This document shows, in pieces, positions 30,294 to 36,338 of a stretch of DNA of 36,338 nucleotides. Source of the stretch: Pigoraptor vietnamica (Eukaryota; Opisthokonta; Filasterea); contig CALSCQ010001390.1 of NCBI GenBank assembly GCA_943704525.1, positions 9,572 to 45,909 on the forward strand, read 5' to 3'. A program made the position numbers and the translations under genes. The notes beneath the pieces were generated by a model. The model had not been told where the DNA came from. It searched no databases and saw only the letters and a program-made list of their open reading frames with translations. How positions within the stretch are numbered: position 1 is the stretch's first letter; the number at the start of each line of letters is the position of its first letter.

Positions 30294-31792
30294 TTAGTCG
30301 GTCTTTTGGGGGGCGTCCTGACCGCCAGCCGCCTTCCACTTCTTGTACTCGCTGTCGGTGCCGCAAATCCTGCACGGAACATGGCTCGTAAGCGTAACAT
30401 ACTGCCGAGCAAAAAGCCCGCAGTGAGTGTACACAGCACAGTCGCAGTTCCGCCAACTCACCAGTCCCAGAAAACAGTGGGTGCGCCGCCGTAGTTGCCC
30501 CTGTGCCGACGGGAGACTGGGTCAGATACTGTGGACAGTACACATACAACACGATGTTACGACAGCAGGGACGTACTTGTTGTGCGAGTGGTGGAAGTCG
30601 TGGCTGCGCACCGGAAACAAGGGAAGTGATTAGTTCGCAGGCCATTGCGTAACGACACGACAGGCCTTGCACCCACTCACCGATCTACGACGATCAAGAA
30701 ATTGATAACCGTGCCAGTCGAGAGTGGATGCACAAGTGGATATCAGGACCGAGTGTCAGCCACGACCAAAGGCGGATCCACAGGCACACACTTTGCGAAC
30801 GAACAACATTTACGCACCGGCGCCGCTGAAGACGAGGTAGTGCCACGGCGACCACGGGAAGTTGTATCCGGAGTGGGCGTCAACCGTCTCGTGGATGCGG
30901 ATGGCAAGGTAGATCCAGAACGTGGACATGTGAGTGCCGAGGAGCGCCGCGCCGCCCACGGTGGGGATCGTGTTGGCGAGCATGCTCTCGATGGGATGCG
31001 CATACTCGGCCGCAATGCCGATCGACGTGTTGAACTTGTGGTGCTGCTTGTGGATGTACCTGCCAAAGGGAAGTACGGCGTAAATGGCTGGCAGAGTCAG
31101 CGAGCTGTGTAGCACACGCCGCGACCGAACGTGCAACTGCCCGTCACGTACGCAACGGATGACCCACTTGTAGATGCTGCGGTGGTGGAGAGCGCGGTGT
31201 GCCCAGTAGAACAGCGTGTCGTTCACAAGGAACATGATGACGACGTCCCGCACGACGGTGGGGAGGGCGGGAAGCGGCCCCTTGGACGTCATGCCGCGGC
31301 CCTGGAACACGGGCCACGCAAAGTAGAGGGCAAACCACTGCACAACAAAGTGGCTGATGAAGATGGTCTTGAGGCAGTCCATGATAAGGGGCTTCGGGGG
31401 GTAGTCCTTCGGGCGGATCTGCGAGTGCCGTTGAAATGATACAAGTGAGGTTTTCGCCCACACGAGTTCAAGCGTGCCAGCAAGTGCATGCATATTGGTG
31501 CGCATAATGTAAACGGCCGTCAGTGCGCGTGCCGTGCGTGCAGTGCACCGTCTGTCTCGGCAGTGACTGCATGTCAATAAGTCCGGACACCGGTCGCGAG
31601 TGCTTTCGCGCGCACCTTGTAGCTCTTGAAGAGGCCGAAGTGGTCCACAATGTAGAGGAGGCCATTCAGGAACCAGAACACGCCGTTGTGCACGGCGAGT
31701 GTGCCAACCACAAACAGCCAGCGCTCGTCGTAGGGCCACGACGACACAAGACTGCTCCATAGCCCCTCGCGGCCGGCGGAGAGGACCTCCAT
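30294..31792 (-). CDS. MSMO1: C4-methylsterol oxidase, fatty acid hydroxylase superfamily
   Basis: A membrane di-iron oxidase of the ER that acts on 4-methylsterols (family of MSMO1/ERG25). Exons: 31792-31616, 31418-31168, 31059 to about 30814, 30603-30577, 30500-30462 and 30369-30294; 271 aa (family usually 290-310). The three His clusters are intact: HRALHH, HKQHHKF and HDFHH. Also seen: SIYK|YIHK, AAEYAHPIESM, HETVDAHSGYNFP, GNYGGAPTVFWDW and CGTDSEYKKW. N-terminal hydrophobic segments fit membrane anchoring. The junction before HDFHH is ambiguous. A direct splice from GTAAAT works, as does a GTGCGT donor with a 4-nt microexon (30684-30681); both give the same length. The intron 31060-31167 is in frame. 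Substrate specificity is inferred from family similarity. Confidence 0.9.
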
Positions 31793-32175
31793 TTTCCCGT
31801 CGGCGTGATGCGCTCACGCTTTCGCTTGTGTCAGCGCGCTTCTTAACTTTTCGCGGAGCGAGTGCGCAAATTGCACGCACGGACGAAAATTCCGCTGCCG
31901 ACGGCGACCTGTCAACAGACACATTTGCCGAGCACTCGCAAACATGTCGAATTGCACAAGCGTCATCAAAATTAAATTGAAACTTTCTTTGGAAAACTTA
32001 TTAATTTGAGACTCTGCCTCAAATCAATGCCCGAAATGGTGTCATAGGGCCTAACACACCTATGAATGGTGTTTCCAAGTGCAATCGCCACCACGTGCAA
32101 AACGAAGAGTGCACCATTTCAAAAGTGGATAGAAAGGCCTTGTGTTTCAGCTGCATCTTGCGGTATCCTTGGAGA
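31793..32175. promoter_or_regulatory. Divergent promoter region between MSMO1 and LSG1 genes
   Basis: This is 383 bp between divergent starts, AT-rich around 31970-32020 relative to its surroundings. A CACGTG core lies near 32093. An open frame continues upstream of the LSG1 Met but has no family similarity. Confidence 0.35.
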
Positions 32176-35002
32176 ATGGGCAAGTCGAAGCAGGCGCGCA
32201 ATGCGGGCCTTGGGCGCAGCATCATGCGCGATCGGTTCAAGAAGGGCGTGGTTGCCGACGCGGACGGCTGGGTGGGTATGGCCCCGCACTGCCTGTGTTG
32301 TACAACTGCATCAACGCTTACTTTGTGCTTGACGGCGCAGATCCACACGACCGACATGAACGACGGGTATGATTGGGGTCGGTTGCAGTCTGTTACGGAG
32401 CAGGGGGATCTGGACGAGTTTCTCGCCACCGCCAAGCTTGCCGGGACGGAATTCGTTGCCGGTGTGTGCTCGTTCAATACGCACGTGCGTTGCGCGCATT
32501 CATTGTTGCAGATGCCGTAACAAACAACCTCGGCCGTATGCCGACGACTGACGAGGTTGGCGTTGCAGAGAAACTCAACGTCACGGTCGTGAGCGGCGAG
32601 CACAACAGTGCGCACATGTCGCAGGAGAAGGCGCGCGCCGTGAAGGAGGCGCAGGAGGCGAACAAAGTGCGTGGGTTTGTCGGTCGAGAATTGCTTTGGA
32701 GTCTGTATGTACGGGTGCTCAGTTGATGGTGTTCGATCTCGCAATCTCTGTAACATTCGTACGTTGCTGAACCGCGGGCATTGGTGTTCGATCTCGCAAT
32801 CTCTGTAACATTCGTGCGTTGCTGAACTGCGCGCATTCTTCACGTCCAGAATATGCTCCGAGTGCCTCGGCGGCCAAAGTGGGACGAGGACACCTCGGCC
32901 GACGACCTCCAGCGCACGGAGCGCGAGACTTTCCTGGAGTGGAGGAGGTGCGTCGCACTCGGGGTCCACTTGTCCGTTTTCGGTTACGGAGATTTCTCTT
33001 GACCGAAAAAGACGTGCGCACGCATTGAAGCTGATGACAACCCCTCTCCCACACCATTTTTGGTTCGCAATTGCAGGCAGCTAGCGCTACTGCAGGAGAA
33101 CGAGCACATTACGCTTTCGCCGTTTGAGCGGAACATCGAAGTGTGGCGCCAGCTGTGGCGGGTGATCGAGCGCAGCCATGTTGTCGTGCAGATTGTGGAC
33201 GCCCGCAATCCGCTCCTTTTCCGCTCGGAGGATCTCGACACGTACGTTCGCGAGGTGGACCCCACGAAGCGCACGCTGCTGCTGATCAACAAGGCGGACA
33301 TGCTGAGCAGGGAGCAGCGCAAGGCGTGGCGGGAGTATCTCGACGGCGCCGGCATTCCGTGCGCGTTTTGGTCGGCGAGCTTGGAAAAGAGGCGCCAGGA
33401 AGAATTGGAGGCCGCTGCGGGCGACGAAGAGGGCGATAGCACCGACGGCGAAGATGATGCGGCTGCTCCGGGCGAAGAGGTCGATGGGAACCGGGTAACC
33501 ACGGAAGAGGCGGGTGCGGAAGACAGTGCCGAGGGTGCGGATTCGCACGCCGAGGAGACTGGTGAAGAGACCGGCGAGGAGGAAGGGGCGGACGAGACTG
33601 GCGAGGGGTCTGATGATGACGCTGCCATAGCCGACGACGCTGCGGTCGGGATGGCTCGGTTGCGCGTGGCCGACGTCGCAGGGCGCTCTGCGCGTACCGC
33701 AGAGGAAGGCCTCGCAACTGGCGCTGTACCTCGCGGTGGCGTGGAAGTCGTGGCGGATGATGGTAACAAGGACGATTACGCGGACGTATTGACGCGCGAG
33801 GCGCTCTTGTCTCTGCTGCGGTCGTTGTGTCCGCCGTTGGAGTCGCTTGGAGAGGGACGGCGGAAGACAATCGGACTTGTCGGGTACCCGAACGTGGGGA
33901 AGAGCAGCACGATCAACGCCCTCTGCCAGGACAAGAAGGTGGCGGTGTCGGCGACGCCCGGCAAAACGAAGCACTTTCAGACGATTCTCCTCGATGAGGA
34001 GACGCTCCTGTGCGACTGCCCCGGCCTCGTGTTTCCGTCGTTTGCGTCAACCAAGGCGGAGCTTGTGGTGAATGGGATGCTTCCGATCGATCAGATGAGG
34101 GATTACGTTGGTCCTGCCAGCCTCATATCCGCCCGCGTCCTGTTCTGTTCGTTCGCGTGCGATTATGGCAAAGCGTGAATTTGTGCCTGTGCTGCTGTTG
34201 TTCCTTGACTCTGTGCACGTCGCTGCCCGCATCCCGCGCGAGGTGCTCGAGTCGACGTACGGGATTCGGATTGTGCGCCCCGGCGAGGACGAGGATCCGA
34301 ACCGAAAGCCCACGGCGCACGAGATGCTTTGTGCCTATGGATGTGGGTGCATTGTGGAGACTGCTGAGTCGTGTTTGAAGTCGCTCACGCTCGCTGTCAC
34401 TGCAGATGCGCGAGGGTTCATGACCGCCCACGGCAGCCCGGACGAGCCGCGGTCGGCGAGATACATCCTCAAAGACTATTGCAGTGTGAGTATCTCTTTG
34501 GGTCTTCTGGCACGACACTTGGCTGTGCTTTTCCTCAACCTCGCTCTGGTGATTGTATTGCAGGGGAGGCTTCTCTACTGCCACGCGCCTCCAAATATGT
34601 CGGACGACGCATTCAACCTCACAACGATCACGTGGCCGAAAGCATTGTCCAACGCTGGAACAGATGCCGGTCACGCGGTGGACACAAGCCGACACGACCT
34701 TGTTGGACCGAAGGTATGCGTGCATCGGCACTTTTCATGGTCAGTTTGGCGTGTTTGTAATCCGTTTTCATTTCGTGCAGCATGCACAGCGCTACGACAA
34801 CCGGGTGGACCGCGACTTCTTTCGTCAATCGAACGTTGGTGTTGTCGTGCGCGGCGTGCAGCACGGTGGAAAAGGCGACCACGTACGCGTCGTGCATCCG
34901 CACAATCGCGCCAGGGGGGTCGACGGCGCAGAGTCCAAGGGAAAGCGCCACAACAACCGTAACAAGCGGGAGAAGGTCCGTCGCGTGATGAACGAGGCGT
35001 GA
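32176..35002 (+). CDS. LSG1: Large-subunit GTPase 1 (LSG1), 60S ribosome maturation
   Basis: A cytoplasmic circularly permuted GTPase that helps release the export adaptor Nmd3 from pre-60S subunits. Nine exons: 32176-32271, 32341-32461, 32569-32666, 32850-32947, 33077-34124, 34219-34342, 34406-34485, 34564-34713 and 34781-35002; 678 aa. Blocks match LSG1: NDGYDWGRLQSVTEQ, FLATAKLAGTEFVA|EKLN, VPRRPKWDED, FLEWRRQLALLQE, LSPFERNIEVWRQLWRVIER, VVQIVDARNPLLFR, LLINKAD (G4), GYPNVGKSSTINAL (G1), DCPGLVFPS (G3), LPIDQMRDYV, IPREVLESTYGI, ARGFMTAHG, and a Lys/Arg-rich C-terminus. G4 before G1 confirms the permutation. Between G4 and G1 lies an insertion of about 120 acidic, low-complexity residues. 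One intron (34125-34218) appears to be U12-type. Confidence 0.96.
32727..32836. repeat. 55-bp tandem duplication in LSG1 intron 3
   Basis: Two nearly identical 55-bp copies start at about 32727 and 32782 (tggtgttcgatctcgcaatc...), with about three differences. They make up 110 of the 183 nt of this intron. Confidence 0.85.
34125..34218 (+). other. U12-type AT-AC intron in LSG1
   Basis: The intron begins ATATCC and ends GCAC, with a perfect U12 branch-site string TTCCTTGAC at 34201-34209 whose branch A lies about 10 nt before the acceptor. Removing it joins PASL to VAARIPREVLE, matching the LSG1 family (P-x-SLV-x3-IPR-x-VLE) with no gap. No GT-AG alternative keeps that conserved block. The donor matches the minor-class consensus ATATCCTT at the first six positions only. 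Confidence 0.8.
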
Positions 35003-35311
35003 AAGCGCGATTGGACGTTACCCTTTCTAAACTTAGTAACAAACATGTGTGGCTGAAATTTCTGTGTGGCTGCCATTACTTACGCACAAATTTCATTGGT
35101 TGTGCTTGATGTGGAGGTAAGTTCTAACACCTCTAACACTCCAAACTGTCACGTTAGTAGTATTTTTCGATGTCATGTGACCTTGTCCACACCACTCGAT
35201 GAAACTGATAAGGCACTGCACACTTTAGGGGCAGGCACCACGAGGAGGGACGCTTCATAACGCACTGCGCTGCGAGGCGGTCTCTGCATGCCATTGTTGC
35301 GCAGTCGCAGG
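35003..35311. other. Intergenic between LSG1 and the GPLD1-like gene
   Basis: About 310 bp, noticeably more AT-rich than the coding sequence on either side. It should contain the LSG1 3' UTR and the next gene's promoter. No other feature is seen. Confidence 0.4.
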
Positions 35312-36338
35312 ATGGAGGCTCGTGCTATCGTGATCGCTGCGGCGGTCGTGGCCGCGGCTGTGGTCGTCAGCGGCTGCGGCATTTCCACCCACATTGAGGT
35401 CGCGCATCGTGCGATGGACTTCTTTGCTTCCTCCGAGTACGGCATATACAAGGAGGTGTGTCCGAGTGAGGAATGTTGCAACCGCACTCGTACGACCAAT
35501 TTCTGTGAGAGAATCGGCGTGCGTTATTTGCGTGTTTTGCCACCATCCGGCTGAGCTTGAGCTTAATTCAACGCACCGCAGTACATCCAGAAGCACCAGG
35601 ATGCCTTCCAGGCGGGCAACCCGGTGAGAACGCCCATAAGCTTACGCCGTCGCATGAGTGCCTCCAATTGCTCCTCAATCCACGCTGCCCAAGTGATTGT
35701 CACGCCAATGCTATCCGACACTGACGACAATCGTTTCTGCGCTTCCGCAGTACCCCGACGCAATGTTCAACAAGATGTGCCGCAACAGCACCTACCACTA
35801 CCTTGCGGAGGACACCCACTGGGTCGGTTTTATGAACGCAACGGCGACGCACATTCGGCGCAAGTATCCCAAGCCGTGGAGCGAGGTGCGCTGCCCCTAT
35901 TGGCCTGACTGTGTCGCCTCTGCGGTGACGTCTCCATTCTGACGCTTACCCTTACGGCCCACTGCGTCTTCACTGGCAGTCGACGGAGAAACTTGTGGCT
36001 TTTCTTATGGGCGTCGTGTCGCACCAAGTTGCGGACGTCAACTGGCATGCACTCGACGTCGACGAGGGATTCCTCTCAGCCATGGGCTCGGTGCGTGCGC
36101 GTGCGTAACATTGTGCAACGTAACTGACTGTCCCATCTCCGGTGCCCGCCTCCGAGCGGACCTGCAATGTATGTGTAGTGTTCTCTCTTGTGTCACGAGT
36201 ACTCACGTGCGCTGTCGTCGCGGTCCCCTATTCCTGTGCCTTTCACACACTGCCCTCATGCGCTCACATCCCTTATATTTTTTGGTGAAGGTGAATTTCC
36301 ACGATTCCTTCGACGCCGCGCACGAAATTGGCGATCCC
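35312..36338 (+). CDS. GPLD1: GPI-specific phospholipase D-like protein (5' part)
   Basis: The N-terminal zinc-dependent phospholipase domain of a GPLD1-type secreted enzyme that cleaves GPI anchors. Exons: 35312-35455, 35582-35623, 35751-35885, 35980-36090 and 36291 to the window edge. The start gives a signal peptide (MEARAIVIAAAVVAAAVVV, then SGCG). Conserved pieces match GPLD1 in order: GISTHIEVAHRAMDF, YIQKHQDAFQAGNP, YPDAMF, DTHWVGFMNATATHI, KYPKPW, KLVAFLMGVVSHQVADVNWH, GFLSAMGS and VNFHDSFDAAHEIGD. The His and Asp residues of these blocks are the zinc ligands of the family. The expected C-terminal FG-GAP/integrin-like propeller lies beyond the window. An upstream in-frame Met at 35288 is possible. 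The last exon's acceptor (GAAG) is the least certain. Confidence 0.88.

Noticed and set aside
1-36338. CRISPR arrays, bacterial operons or prophage content
   Set aside because: The window is eukaryotic: spliced genes, nuclear gene families, and no regularly spaced repeats.

Overview
The window looks like nuclear DNA of a GC-rich, gene-dense eukaryote. Most genes are split by short spliceosomal introns (about 63-240 nt). Donors are mostly GTGCGT, GTGGGT or GTGAGT, and the flanking exons rejoin conserved protein families in frame. One intron has the marks of a minor-spliceosome (U12, AT-AC) intron and one is GC-AG. The gene set (USP25/28-type deubiquitinase, QPRT, C4-sterol methyl oxidase, Sas10/UTP3, LSG1, GPI-PLD-like phospholipase, Crinkler-type genes) fits a protist or early-branching fungus-like or holozoan lineage. 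I cannot place it more precisely from sequence alone.

Layout, left to right: the 3' end of an unidentified Cys-rich protein (1-156, +); a DUF5522 mitochondrial-type protein (-); an RCC1-repeat protein (+); a gene-poor stretch; an intronless Crinkler-type kinase-like gene (-); an unidentified three-exon gene (-); a USP25/28-like deubiquitinase with ubiquitin-binding modules (-); SAS10/UTP3 (+); a nine-exon UvrD/Srs2-type helicase (-); a Crinkler-like P-loop/nuclease locus at 18.3-20.6 kb; an ABHD5/Cld1-like lipase (+); a small hydrophilic protein (+); QPRT in eight exons (-); a coiled-coil DUF4476-like protein (+); a 12-TM otopetrin-like protein (-); a C4-methylsterol oxidase (-); the ribosome-export GTPase LSG1 in nine exons (+); and the 5' part of a GPI-phospholipase-D-like gene (+), which runs off the right edge.

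Most genes are unrelated housekeeping functions: ribosome biogenesis (UTP3, LSG1), lipid and sterol metabolism (ABHD5/Cld1-like, MSMO1, GPLD1-like), NAD synthesis (QPRT), ubiquitin (USP) and DNA repair (helicase). Convergent genes lie about 80-145 bp apart, and divergent pairs share promoters of about 200-440 bp.

The most unusual region is 17.29-21.82 kb. Here the Crinkler-like locus sits between two diverged, colinear direct copies of the divergent helicase/lipase promoter region. The left copy carries the real helicase start and a relic of the lipase start; the right copy carries a relic of the helicase start and the real lipase start. Both inner flanks are rich in CCGG. This looks like an old insertion that duplicated its target neighbourhood. 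Together with the separate Crinkler-type kinase at 4.6-6.5 kb, it is the best candidate for an under-described system.
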